Source: Bradyrhizobium cenepequi
GTDB lineage: Bacteria; Pseudomonadota; Alphaproteobacteria; Rhizobiales; Xanthobacteraceae
Assembly (NCBI RefSeq): GCF_020329485.1
Contig: NZ_JAGKJI010000007.1
Coordinates: 186,001 to 250,000 of the forward strand
Length of the DNA: 64,000 nt
Direction: 5' to 3'
In this document: positions 32,460-40,443 of the stretch, piece by piece
How positions within the stretch are numbered: the stretch's first letter is position 1
How the letters are laid out: the number at the start of each line of letters is the position of its first letter
Notes under the pieces: model-generated
What the model saw: only the letters and a program-made list of their open reading frames with translations
Told to the model about the DNA's origin: nothing
The model's database searches: none
Made by a program: the position numbers and the translations under genes

Positions 32460-32957
32460 CTATTCGATGAACGTCGTAAGCTGCGCGCCCTCGTCGGCCA
32501 CGAACACCGCGATCAGTTCTGCGGGCTCCGTGTTGCTTGCATTGGCCGAAACCAGGTGGGTCGAGCCCGGCGGCTCGAAGAAGGACTGGCCGACCTTGAA
32601 CGTCTCGAGCGGTCCGCCGCCGAGCTGCGAGCGAATTTCGCCCTTGGTGATGTAGGCCGTCACCGAGCCGGCATGCTTGTGGGCGCGCGTGAAACCTCCG
32701 GGGCCGTAGGATACGCGCACGATGGTGACCCGTTTGCCCGGCACGTTTGGCAGGGCGTACGAGCCGATCGGCTCGACCTTGTCGAGCGGCGATCCCTCTG
32801 CGGCGTTCGCACAAAGCGGCGCGACGGCACCTGACACCGCGTCCATCGTCGCAGGTAGTGTCTTTCCAATGACCAGGGCGCACGCAAGACCAGCAATAAC
32901 CGCGAGCGAGGTCGGCCGCGTCGGTGCGAGAGGAGTTGTCGCCAGCATCGATGTCAT
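32460..32957 (-). CDS. Exported cupin-domain protein
   Basis: The 165-residue protein has an N-terminal hydrophobic segment (TSLAVIAGLACALVIGKTLPA), probably a signal peptide or anchor. A single cupin follows: motif 1 RAHKHAGSVTAYITKGEI and motif 2 GQSFFEPPGSTHLVSANAS, with His ligands present. GGAGAG precedes the ATG closely. The gene is upstream-adjacent (same strand) to the AhpD-like gene at 33007 and may share its transcript and MarR control. The substrate is unknown. Confidence 0.85.
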   Translation of the reverse strand: MTSMLATTPLAPTRPTSLAVIAGLACALVIGKTLPATMDAVSGAVAPLCANAAEGSPLDKVEPIGSYALPNVPGKRVTIVRVSYGPGGFTRAHKHAGSVTAYITKGEIRSQLGGGPLETFKVGQSFFEPPGSTHLVSANASNTEPAELIAVFVADEGAQLTTFIE

Positions 32958-33006
32958 GTTGCTCTCCTTTGGAGACAGACGTTATTCGCCCCCTGCCTTC
33001 CCCGAT

Positions 33007-33489
33007 TCACGACGCGGCAGCGCCGACCGCGGGCGGCTTCCGTTCCGGCGGCGTCCAGCGATAGGCGACGCCATACCTGTTCCAGACATTGATCGCTGCG
33101 ATCGCCGAGGTGAGATAGCTCAGTTCCTGCTCGGAGAATTCCGCGCGCACCTTGGCATAAACCTCGTCGCTCACGCCATCGCCCAGCTTCGTCAGGGCTT
33201 CGGCCCACGCCAGCGCGGCGCGCTCGCGGCGTGAGAATTGCGGGGCCTCGCGCCAGACCACGACGAGGTTGAGCTTGTCGGCGGATATGCCGAGGCTCTC
33301 GGCCTGCAGGATGTGAAACTGCACGCAGAAGGCACAGCCGTTGATCTGCGAGGCGCGCAACTTGACCAATTCGAGCAACTGCTTGTCGAGCCCGGCTTTG
33401 GCCGCCATCTGGCCCAACGCTCGCACGGCCTCATAGGCTTCAGGTGCCAGCTTCTGAAAATCGGTGAGCTCGGCTCTCGCGTGTGACAT
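33007..33489 (-). CDS. AhpD/carboxymuconolactone decarboxylase-like protein
   Basis: The 160-residue alpha-helical protein has the redox motif C52-A-F-C55-V-Q-F-H59, as in AhpD alkylhydroperoxidase proteins and their relatives. This argues for a thiol peroxidase-type role rather than decarboxylation. It is divergent from a MarR gene with only 50 bases between start codons and palindromic sites in the gap. Peroxide- or organic-hydroperoxide-responsive control by that MarR protein is a reasonable inference. The cupin gene follows it. Confidence 0.9.
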   Translation of the reverse strand: MSHARAELTDFQKLAPEAYEAVRALGQMAAKAGLDKQLLELVKLRASQINGCAFCVQFHILQAESLGISADKLNLVVVWREAPQFSRRERAALAWAEALTKLGDGVSDEVYAKVRAEFSEQELSYLTSAIAAINVWNRYGVAYRWTPPERKPPAVGAAAS

Positions 33490-33505
33490 TGGTGTCGCCT
33501 CATGT

Positions 33506-33540
33506 TATCAGTATGCTGATATATTATAAGAGTACTGATA
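33506..33540. promoter_or_regulatory. Operator with three TATCAG half-sites between ahpD-like and marR genes
   Basis: TATCAGTA (33506-33513) and TACTGATA (33533-33540) are a perfect inverted pair. A third half-site, CTGATA at 33516-33521, forms a tighter dyad with the first. The region is AT-rich in a GC-rich genome and the last half-site overlaps the MarR ATG. This fits autoregulation and control of the divergent gene. Confidence 0.75.
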
Positions 33541-34112
33541 TGGCGCGCAAGGCTGTACCAACGTCCGGCATGGATCGTCAGACGTCAAAAGGCCGGAATT
33601 CGAAAAACCCTGCTCGGAACTGGAAAACGCCCGTCGTGACGAATCCGGCTCTCACGATACGGCCGCCGCCGCCCGGCCAGGGCAAACGCGGCGAACAAGG
33701 CTATCTCGCCTATCTGTTGCGGCAAGCGCAGGCTGCGACGCGGCTGACCATGGAACGGGCGCTGGGAACGCTCGGCGTCACGCCGCCGCAGTTCGTCGTA
33801 CTGACAATGTTGCGCGCCTATCCCGGGCTCTCCGGCGCCGATCTCGCGCGGGTGGCGCTGCTGACGCCGCAGACCGTCGGCGTCATCATCCGCAATCTCG
33901 AGCGCGACGGCGCGATCAGGAAGACGCCGCATCCGGTCCACGGCCGCGTCCTGCAGTGGACCCTGACCAAGCGCGGAACGGCGCTATTGGAAAAATGCCG
34001 ACGCCACGCCCATGCTGTGGACCGGCGGCTGGCGGACGGGCTCAGCCCCAAGGCGGAACTGATCGTGCGGCGCTGGTTGTCCAAAATCGCCACAGACTTG
34101 CAGGATAGCTAG
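33540..34112 (+). CDS. MarR-family transcription regulator
   Basis: From the ATG at 33540 the product has 190 residues. A basic, disordered N-terminal stretch of about 60 residues (RQTSKGRNSKNPARNWKTP) precedes a winged-helix domain with recognition region GLSGADLARVALLTPQTVGVIIRNLERDGAIRKTPHPVHGRVLQWTLTKRG. The long N-terminal extension is unusual for MarR proteins. There is no ribosome site before this ATG, because it overlaps the operator half-site; an internal start (for example the ATG at residue 11) is possible. No Cys lies in the DNA-binding domain; the one Cys is in the dimer helix (EKCRRH). Confidence 0.85.
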   Translation: MARKAVPTSGMDRQTSKGRNSKNPARNWKTPVVTNPALTIRPPPPGQGKRGEQGYLAYLLRQAQAATRLTMERALGTLGVTPPQFVVLTMLRAYPGLSGADLARVALLTPQTVGVIIRNLERDGAIRKTPHPVHGRVLQWTLTKRGTALLEKCRRHAHAVDRRLADGLSPKAELIVRRWLSKIATDLQDS

Positions 34113-34167
34113 TTCCCGCGGCGATGTGACTTTTGGTGTGCGTGGATGACGCCGCTAGACTAGTGGC

Positions 34168-35397
34168 ATGAAACAGCTTGATTCTCTGAAGCGCCCTACC
34201 CGCCGGACTTTCCTGCAGGGCAGCATCGCGGCCAGCGGTCTGCTCACCTGTCCGCTCGCCGCGCTTGCGGCGCCAGCGGGCTTCGACCAATGGCGCGACA
34301 GTTTTCGCGCACGCGCGCTCGCCAAGGGAATTTCGGAGGCGACCTGGACGCGCGTGATGGGCCACATCGAGCCCGACATGAGCGTGTTCCGGCAGATGAA
34401 GAAGCAGCCGGAATTCAACGAGCAGATCTGGCAGTATATCAACCGCCGCGTGTCCGACTGGCGCATCATCAATGGCCGCGAGGCGCTCAAAAAGAACGAG
34501 GCGCTGTTCGCGCGGATCGAGAAGGATTTTGGTGTCGAACGCGGCACGCTGCTGGCACTGTGGGGCGTCGAGTCCGCTTACGGCGATCCGCTGGTGCAGC
34601 AGAACCACATGAAACCAGTGTTCCCTGCACTCGCCGCGCTCGCCTGGAATGAGCCGCGCCGCAAGGCCTACTGGGAGACCGAGCTGATCAACGCGCTCAG
34701 GGTCGTTGACCGCGGCTGGAGCACGCCGGAGGAGATGCGCGGCTCCTGGGCCGGCGCCATGGGGCATTCGCAGTGGATGCCGGAAGTGTGGCTCAATGTC
34801 GGCTTCGACTATGACGGCGATGGCAAGGTCTCGCCATTCGGCCGGCCGGACGATGCACTCGGATCAACCGCGAAATACCTCGTCAAGCGCGGCAAATATC
34901 ACCGTGGCGAGCATTGGGGCTATGAGGTGCGCGCCAATGGCAGCATGAGCGGCAGCCGGACCTACGCGGCGTGGGCCAGTGCCGGCGTGACCCGCGCCGA
35001 CGGCCAGCCGTTCCCGCAACCGAATGCGTCGGCGCAGCTATGGATCCCGGTAGCGGGCGGCCCCGCCTTCCTGTTGGGTCCGAATTTCTATGCCGTGCGC
35101 AGCTACAACCCCTCGATGAACTATGCACTGGCTATCTGCCACCTTGGCGACCGCATCCTGGGCGCGCCACCCTTCATCCATCCCTTCCCCGGCTCCGAGC
35201 GTGCGCTGACGCTTGCCGAAGTGCAGGAGATGCAAACGCGGCTCACCAAGGCCGGCTTCGATACCGGCGGCACCGACGGCCGCGTCGGTAACGACACGAT
35301 GAAGGCGATCCGGGACTATCAGACCAAGATGGGCCTGCTGCCGGCCGACGGCTATGGCGGGCTGAAGGTGCTGGCGCGGCTGAGGCAGGGTCCGTAG
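34168..35397 (+). CDS. Lytic murein transglycosylase with peptidoglycan-binding domain
   Basis: The 409-residue protein has a twin-arginine-type signal (TRRTFLQGSIAASGLL) and an MltB-like SLT_2 domain with catalytic Glu135 in LWGVESAYGD. GAMGHSQWMPEVW follows, and a C-terminal PG_binding_1 domain (LTLAEVQEMQTRLTKAGFDTGGTDGRVGNDTMKAIRDYQTKMGL). It cleaves glycan strands to 1,6-anhydro ends in the periplasm. The Tat signal suggests export in folded form. The gene stands alone. Confidence 0.93.
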   Translation: MKQLDSLKRPTRRTFLQGSIAASGLLTCPLAALAAPAGFDQWRDSFRARALAKGISEATWTRVMGHIEPDMSVFRQMKKQPEFNEQIWQYINRRVSDWRIINGREALKKNEALFARIEKDFGVERGTLLALWGVESAYGDPLVQQNHMKPVFPALAALAWNEPRRKAYWETELINALRVVDRGWSTPEEMRGSWAGAMGHSQWMPEVWLNVGFDYDGDGKVSPFGRPDDALGSTAKYLVKRGKYHRGEHWGYEVRANGSMSGSRTYAAWASAGVTRADGQPFPQPNASAQLWIPVAGGPAFLLGPNFYAVRSYNPSMNYALAICHLGDRILGAPPFIHPFPGSERALTLAEVQEMQTRLTKAGFDTGGTDGRVGNDTMKAIRDYQTKMGLLPADGYGGLKVLARLRQGP

Positions 35398-35415
35398 CAT
35401 GTCTCGGCACCAGGT

Positions 35416-35545
35416 CGTCATTCCGGGGCGATGCGAAGCATCGAGCCCGGAATCCATTTCTCCGCTCGCGCCTGCTGCCAGATGGATTCCGGGCCTGCGC
35501 CTTCGACGCATCCCGGAATGACGAGAGAACCGGAATGACGAGAGA
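35416..35545. repeat. Dispersed repeat, family D (compound)
   Basis: GTCATTCCGGGGCGATGCGA.. is matched in inverted form by ..CGACGCATCCCGGAATGAC, with inner arms CCCGGAATCCATTTC and GATGGATTCCGGGC. A further direct copy of CCGGAATGACGAGAGAA follows the outer arm. It sits between the transglycosylase and SDR genes, which converge. Confidence 0.8.
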
Positions 35546-35557
35546 AATTGACTGCTT

Positions 35558-36367
35558 TCATGCCTTGCGCGCGACAGCACCCGCATTCATGCCGCCGTCG
35601 ATCACGAGCTCAGTCCCAGTCACGTAGCGCGACGCATCGGAGGCCAGATAGAGCACGCCGCCGGCGATCTCAGCCGCCTGGCCGGCGCGGCCGAGCGGGG
35701 TTGCGAGCTTCGCGCGCTCTTCGGGATCGATGGGCGCGTTGGCACGGTTGCCAGTGGCTTCCGTCGGGATCTTGCCCCAGATCGGGGTGTCGATGATCCC
35801 AGGATGCACCGAGTTGACGCGGATGCCGTCGCCCACGGCAGCGCATTCCATCGCGACCGCTTTCGCAAACAGCCGCACGCCGCCCTTGGTCGCGCAATAG
35901 CCGGCCAACCCCGCCGCACCGCGCAGGCCCGCGAGCGAGGACATCATGATGACCGACCCGCCGCCGCTCTTGCGCATCAGCGGCAGGGAATATTTCACCG
36001 AGAGGAAAACGCCGTCGAGATTGATCGCGGTCTGCCGGCGCCAATCGGCGAAGGTCATGTCGACAATCGAGGGCACGGAGATGCCGATGCCGGCATTGGA
36101 GACCAGCACATCGAGCCGGCCGAACTGCTTCTCGATCTCCGAGATGATCTCCACCCAGCGCACCTCGCTGGTCACGTCCTGCTGCAGAAACACCGCTTTG
36201 CCGCCAGCCTTGGTGATGCCGGCAACGAGCTCGGGTCCCCTGAGCTCGTCGATATCGGTCGCCACGACTGTAGCGCCCTCCTGCGCCAGCAACTCCGCGA
36301 CCGCCGCGCCAATGCCCGAGGCGCCGCCGGTGACCAGCGCCATCTTGCCTTCAACCCGTCCTGCCAT
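35558..36367 (-). CDS. Short-chain dehydrogenase/reductase
   Basis: From the ATG at 36367, with GGAGAG before it, the 269-residue product shows the classical SDR pattern: TGGASGIG for cofactor binding, DVT, NAGIG, and a catalytic Ser..Tyr-x3-Lys in SSLAGLRGAAGLAGYCATKGG. ATDID after the second strand suggests NAD rather than NADP. The stop of recJ is only 20 bases upstream of its start, so it is probably at the end of the recJ transcript. The substrate is unknown. Confidence 0.9.
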   Translation of the reverse strand: MAGRVEGKMALVTGGASGIGAAVAELLAQEGATVVATDIDELRGPELVAGITKAGGKAVFLQQDVTSEVRWVEIISEIEKQFGRLDVLVSNAGIGISVPSIVDMTFADWRRQTAINLDGVFLSVKYSLPLMRKSGGGSVIMMSSLAGLRGAAGLAGYCATKGGVRLFAKAVAMECAAVGDGIRVNSVHPGIIDTPIWGKIPTEATGNRANAPIDPEERAKLATPLGRAGQAAEIAGGVLYLASDASRYVTGTELVIDGGMNAGAVARKA

Positions 36368-36387
36368 GTGCTCTCCCCGACTTTTTC

Positions 36388-38229
36388 TTATCTGATGACC
36401 GCGGGCCCCTGATCGGGGACCGCGACGTCGAGCACACGCAATTGCACACGTTCGCTGCCTTGCCAACGGTCGATCGCGAGCGAGCCTGCGACATGGAGCG
36501 GTTGGCCGCGATTCTGGATCAGCGCATTGCCGAGCTTTTGGCCAACGGAACGGAACGCCATGCCGTTCACGATCGAACCGTCGCCCGATTTGAAGCGCAG
36601 GCGTAAGTGCGCCTGTCCGACCTCATCGGCGTAGACGAGCTGATGCGCCGGCAGCGCGATCACCGGCTCCGGATTGCCGCTGCCGAACGGGCCGGCGCGG
36701 TTCAGCATCGCGGCAAACTCAGCCGTTACGCCGCGTGCGCTCACCGCGCCGTCAATGAACAATTCATTCTCGTGACGCGAATTGGCGACATCGGCGGCGA
36801 GCACGCTTTCCAGATAGGCGCGGAACTCGGCTAGCTTCTCCTTGCGCAACGTTACGCCCGCCGCCATCGCGTGGCCGCCGCCCTTCAACAGCAAACCGTC
36901 CGCCACCGCCTGCCGCACCGCCTTGCCGAGATCGACGCCGCCGATCGAGCGGCCCGAGCCGGTGCCGATGCCGCCCGGCTCGAGCGCGATGGCAAAGGCC
37001 GGCCTGCCAAATTTCTCCTTCAGACGCGAGGCCACGAGACCGACGACACCGGGATGCCAGCCCTCGGCGGCCGTGACGATGACGGCGCCCTTGTCTTCCA
37101 ATCCGAGCGAGGCGAGCGCCTCTGCCTCGGCCTGCGCTTCCGCCGCCTGCTCGATGATGCGCCGCTCGTTATTGAGGCGGTCGAGCTCTGCCGCGATCCG
37201 CGCCGCTTCCGAGATGTCCCCTTCCAGGAGCAGCCGCACGCCGAGGTCGGCGCGCCCGATCCGGCCGCCGGCATTGATGCGCGGCCCCAGCATGAAGCCG
37301 AGATGCCAGGCCTCCGGCGGGCCGTTGAGCCGGGCCACGTCCATCAGCGCAGTGTGCCCGACATGGTCGCGCCTGCGCAGGGCGATCAGCCCTTTGGCGA
37401 CAAGGGCGCGGTTGAGCCCGATCAGCGGCGCGACATCGGCCACCGTCCCAAGCGCGACGTGATGCAGCATGCCCAAGAGATCCGGCTCCGGCATTTCCGA
37501 AGTCCAGAAACCGCGCTGGCGCAATTCCCGGTTCACCGCGACCAGCGTTACCAGCACGAGCCCAACGGCGGCGAGATGACCGAGGCCGGAGAGATCGTCG
37601 AGCCGGTTCGGATTGACCAGAGCATCGACCTCAGGCAGCGCCTCGCCGCATTGATGATGATCGATCACGACAACAGACATGCCGAGCCGGCGCGCTTCCG
37701 CAAGCGGCTCCAAGCTCGTGGTGCCGCAATCGACGGTGACGAGGAGCGTCGCCCCCTTGGCGGCGAGCGCGCGTACGGCCTCCGTGTTCGGGCCGTAGCC
37801 TTCGAACAGGCGGTCGGGAATGTGGATCAGCGGATCGAGCCCACAATGCCGCAAGTACCAGGCAAGCAGCGCGGCCGAGGTCGCACCGTCGACATCGTAA
37901 TCGCCGAAGATCGCAATCTTCTCGTTACGAATCGCCGCATCCGCGATCCGCTTCGCCGCCGCCTCCATCGCAGTCACGGTGAAGGGATCCGGCATCAATT
38001 TGCGGATGGTCGGATCGAGGAAATCCGGCACGTCGTCGATTGCGACGTCGCGCCCCGCGAGCACCCGCGCCAGCATTTCCGGCAGTTGGTGACGCTGCGC
38101 GATCGCGAGCGCGCGCGCCGCACCGCGCGCGTCCAAACGATCGCGCCAGAATTTGCCTGTGAGCGAGCGCTGCACGCCGAGAAAGGCCGGCGGCATCTCC
38201 ACAGGCAGGATAGCAGCGTGAAGCGTCAT
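36388..38229 (-). CDS. recJ: Single-strand-specific 5'-3' exonuclease RecJ
   Basis: RecJ degrades single-stranded DNA in recombination and mismatch repair. The 613-residue product contains the DHH-superfamily motifs D110-Y-D-V-D114-G and D190-H-H-Q, with GGGHAMAAGVTLR of the DHHA1 domain later, and an OB fold at the end. The open frame extends ten codons upstream to a non-ATG start; I use the ATG (MTLHAAILPVEMPPAFLGV) as more family-like. An SDR gene follows. Confidence 0.94.
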   Translation of the reverse strand: MTLHAAILPVEMPPAFLGVQRSLTGKFWRDRLDARGAARALAIAQRHQLPEMLARVLAGRDVAIDDVPDFLDPTIRKLMPDPFTVTAMEAAAKRIADAAIRNEKIAIFGDYDVDGATSAALLAWYLRHCGLDPLIHIPDRLFEGYGPNTEAVRALAAKGATLLVTVDCGTTSLEPLAEARRLGMSVVVIDHHQCGEALPEVDALVNPNRLDDLSGLGHLAAVGLVLVTLVAVNRELRQRGFWTSEMPEPDLLGMLHHVALGTVADVAPLIGLNRALVAKGLIALRRRDHVGHTALMDVARLNGPPEAWHLGFMLGPRINAGGRIGRADLGVRLLLEGDISEAARIAAELDRLNNERRIIEQAAEAQAEAEALASLGLEDKGAVIVTAAEGWHPGVVGLVASRLKEKFGRPAFAIALEPGGIGTGSGRSIGGVDLGKAVRQAVADGLLLKGGGHAMAAGVTLRKEKLAEFRAYLESVLAADVANSRHENELFIDGAVSARGVTAEFAAMLNRAGPFGSGNPEPVIALPAHQLVYADEVGQAHLRLRFKSGDGSIVNGMAFRSVGQKLGNALIQNRGQPLHVAGSLAIDRWQGSERVQLRVLDVAVPDQGPAVIR

Positions 38230-38557
38230 GACGATCCCGATGACGAGCAGCGCTGGCAAGAGCGCGAATCACTGCTGCCATCCTCGCCCCTCAGTGGGCG
38301 ATCGCGAAGCGCCACCAAGTGGTTTTGCCCACTTTTCGCAGGAGACGGATAGCGTGGACTTGTCTTTGCACTGGATTCACAACAGGAAACAACGGGATGC
38401 CAAAATAATGTGCAGTCCTACATAGATGGCAATTTCGGAAAATTAAGCTGACGTTAGCGCAAATCCCCGAAAAAGGATGTGTGTTTGACGTGTGATTTTT
38501 TTGGTTCCGTCCGGTCTGCTGAAAGCGGTCAAAGGAATAACGCAGGGAAGTCCGCCC

Positions 38558-39652
38558 ATGTCCATCCCGCTCCCGCGCGCGAAATCGGTCGCGAGCGAAT
38601 CGGCGGTCTCGCCTGACGTCGACGATGAATCAGACATTTCGGCCCTGATTGCGCGCCTGACCGCGGAGGTCAACCAGATCGCCTGCGAGAAGACGCGGTC
38701 GATCCAGAAGATTACCAATCAGATGAAGATGCTGGCGCTGAATGCATTGATCGAGAGCTCGCGCGCTGGCGCGCAAGGCGCGGGCTTTGCAGTGGTGGCG
38801 CAGGAAGTGCGCGGCGTCGGCCAACAGGTAGAGACCATCGCCCGCGAGCTCGAGACGCAGCTCACACGGCGCACCGGCAGTCTCATGAGCTCGATCGAGC
38901 GCATGACCGACCGCTCGCGCGGCGAGCGCATGGTAGATCTATCACTGAACGCGATCGAGCTGATCGACCGCAACCTTTATGAGCGTACCTGCGACGTGCG
39001 CTGGTGGGCGACCGATTCCGCCGTCGTTGACTGTGCGGCTTCGCCGCAACCGGCGGCGGTCGCCCACACGTCCGAGCGCTTGGGCGTGATCCTGTCCGCC
39101 TACACCGTCTATCTCGATCTCTGGCTTTGCGACCTCGAGGGCAATGTGATCGCCAACGGGCGCGCCGATCGCTTCAAGGTGACCGGCCAGAATGTCGCGG
39201 CGACAAAATGGTTTCGCGAGACGCGCAGCTTGTGCTCGGGTGACGACTATGTCGCCGGTGATATCGAGTGCCAGCCGCTGCTCGGCAACGCACAGGTCGC
39301 GACCTATTGCGCCAGCGTCCGCGAAGGCGGCAAGGCTCACAGCAAACCGACCGGCGTGCTCGCGATCCATTTCGACTGGGAGCCGCAAGCGCGTGCCATC
39401 GTCCAGGGCGTGCGCGTCGGCGCTGCCGACAAGGCGCGCGTGCTACTGATCGATTCGAATTTCCGGGTGATCGCGGCTTCCGACGGAAAGGGCCTTCTGA
39501 CCCAACACGTCTCGCTCTCGCTGGATGGCCGGCGCAGCGGCTTCTACCAGGATCGCTCCGGCGCGTTGGTCGCCTTCCACGCCACGCCGGGCTATGAGAC
39601 CTACAAGGGTCTCGGCTGGTACGGCGTGATTCTCTGTGGGGCGGCGGGCTAG
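38558..39652 (+). CDS. Soluble chemoreceptor-like protein with N-terminal signalling tip
   Basis: The 364-residue product has no membrane helix. Residues 50-90 (TNQMKMLALNALIESSRAGAQGAGFAVVAQEVR) are the tip of a methyl-accepting chemotaxis signalling hairpin, placed at the N terminus and with short flanking helices. The C-terminal two thirds (about 140-360: IDRNLYERTCDVRWWATDSA, TVYLDLWLCDLEGNVIANGRA, VLLIDSNFRVIAASD) look like a Cache/PAS-type sensor module. The order is the reverse of a normal receptor. GGGAAG precedes the ATG. The stop codon overlaps that of the convergent dehalogenase through CTAG. It splits the glpX-recJ region. Confidence 0.82.
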   Translation: MSIPLPRAKSVASESAVSPDVDDESDISALIARLTAEVNQIACEKTRSIQKITNQMKMLALNALIESSRAGAQGAGFAVVAQEVRGVGQQVETIARELETQLTRRTGSLMSSIERMTDRSRGERMVDLSLNAIELIDRNLYERTCDVRWWATDSAVVDCAASPQPAAVAHTSERLGVILSAYTVYLDLWLCDLEGNVIANGRADRFKVTGQNVAATKWFRETRSLCSGDDYVAGDIECQPLLGNAQVATYCASVREGGKAHSKPTGVLAIHFDWEPQARAIVQGVRVGAADKARVLLIDSNFRVIAASDGKGLLTQHVSLSLDGRRSGFYQDRSGALVAFHATPGYETYKGLGWYGVILCGAAG

Positions 39653-40368
39653 CAACCCATCCGATCGGCGATTGCGCCGAAATCTTTGGCGACGATGTCC
39701 CAATTGCCGGTTGCTTCGAAGTCGACTTTCTGCAGCGGGCCGTATTCGGTCGGGCGCGCCACGAAGGCGGTCTTCAGGCCGTTCTGTTGCGCATGTTTGA
39801 GGTCGCCGTTGTGTGCGGCGACCATCATCACCTGCTCCGGCGGCAGGCACAGCAATTTCGCGGCGCCAAGATAGGTTTCGGGATCTGGCTTGTAGTGCTC
39901 GAACAGTTCAGCCGACATGATGAGGTCCCAAGGCAGGCCGGCGAACTTCGCCATGTTGGTCAAGAGCGCAACATTACCGTTCGAGAGCGGCGAGATGATG
40001 TATTTCGTCTTCAGTCGTGCAAGCCCCGCCACGCTGTCGGGCCAGGGATGCAGGCGATGCCATCCCGTGGTCAGGTAATGCAGGTCGGCGTCGGTCAATA
40101 CCTTGATCGCGTGCTGCTCGACCAGCTTCTCCAGCGAGCGGCGGTGCAGCACGTCGAGGATGACATAGCCGCGTTCTGGATGTTTGCGCACCTCGTCCAT
40201 CGAAGCGACATAAACCGCGCGCCAGCCGTCAACGAGCGCGGTCCAGTCGGCTTCGATGCCGCGCATCTTCGACCAGTTCGTGAAGTCGTTGATCAGGCTG
40301 GTGCGCCAGTCGACGACAGTGCCGAACACATCGAACACCAGCGCCTTCACCGCCGAAAGATCGGCCAT
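39649..40368 (-). CDS. Haloacid dehalogenase, type II
   Basis: This 239-residue HAD-superfamily enzyme has the nucleophile motif VFDVFGTVVDWR near residue 10, SNGNVALL (motif II) and MMVAAHNGDLKHAQQNGLKTAFVARP near the end. These are hallmarks of L-2-haloacid dehalogenases, which replace a halogen on a 2-halo acid with hydroxyl through an aspartyl ester. GGAGG precedes the chosen ATG. It is downstream of glpX with a 75-base gap filled by a family D repeat. Confidence 0.92.
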   Translation of the reverse strand: MADLSAVKALVFDVFGTVVDWRTSLINDFTNWSKMRGIEADWTALVDGWRAVYVASMDEVRKHPERGYVILDVLHRRSLEKLVEQHAIKVLTDADLHYLTTGWHRLHPWPDSVAGLARLKTKYIISPLSNGNVALLTNMAKFAGLPWDLIMSAELFEHYKPDPETYLGAAKLLCLPPEQVMMVAAHNGDLKHAQQNGLKTAFVARPTEYGPLQKVDFEATGNWDIVAKDFGAIADRMGC

Positions 40369-40392
40369 GCTCGCCTCCCGTATTTTTGTCGT

Positions 40393-40435
40393 TGTCATTC
40401 CGGGATGCGCCACGGGGGCGCAGGCCCGGAATGAC
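40393..40435. repeat. Dispersed repeat, family D (simple)
   Basis: GTCATTCCGGGATGCGCC and GGGCGCAGGCCCGGAATGAC form an imperfect hairpin around ACGG. It lies between glpX and the dehalogenase gene. Confidence 0.78.
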
Positions 40436-40443
40436 GGCTCACC

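Noticed and set aside
36871..38352. 493-codon plus-strand frame opposite recJ
   Set aside because: Shadow of recJ; the translated sequence has no domain and no ribosome site.
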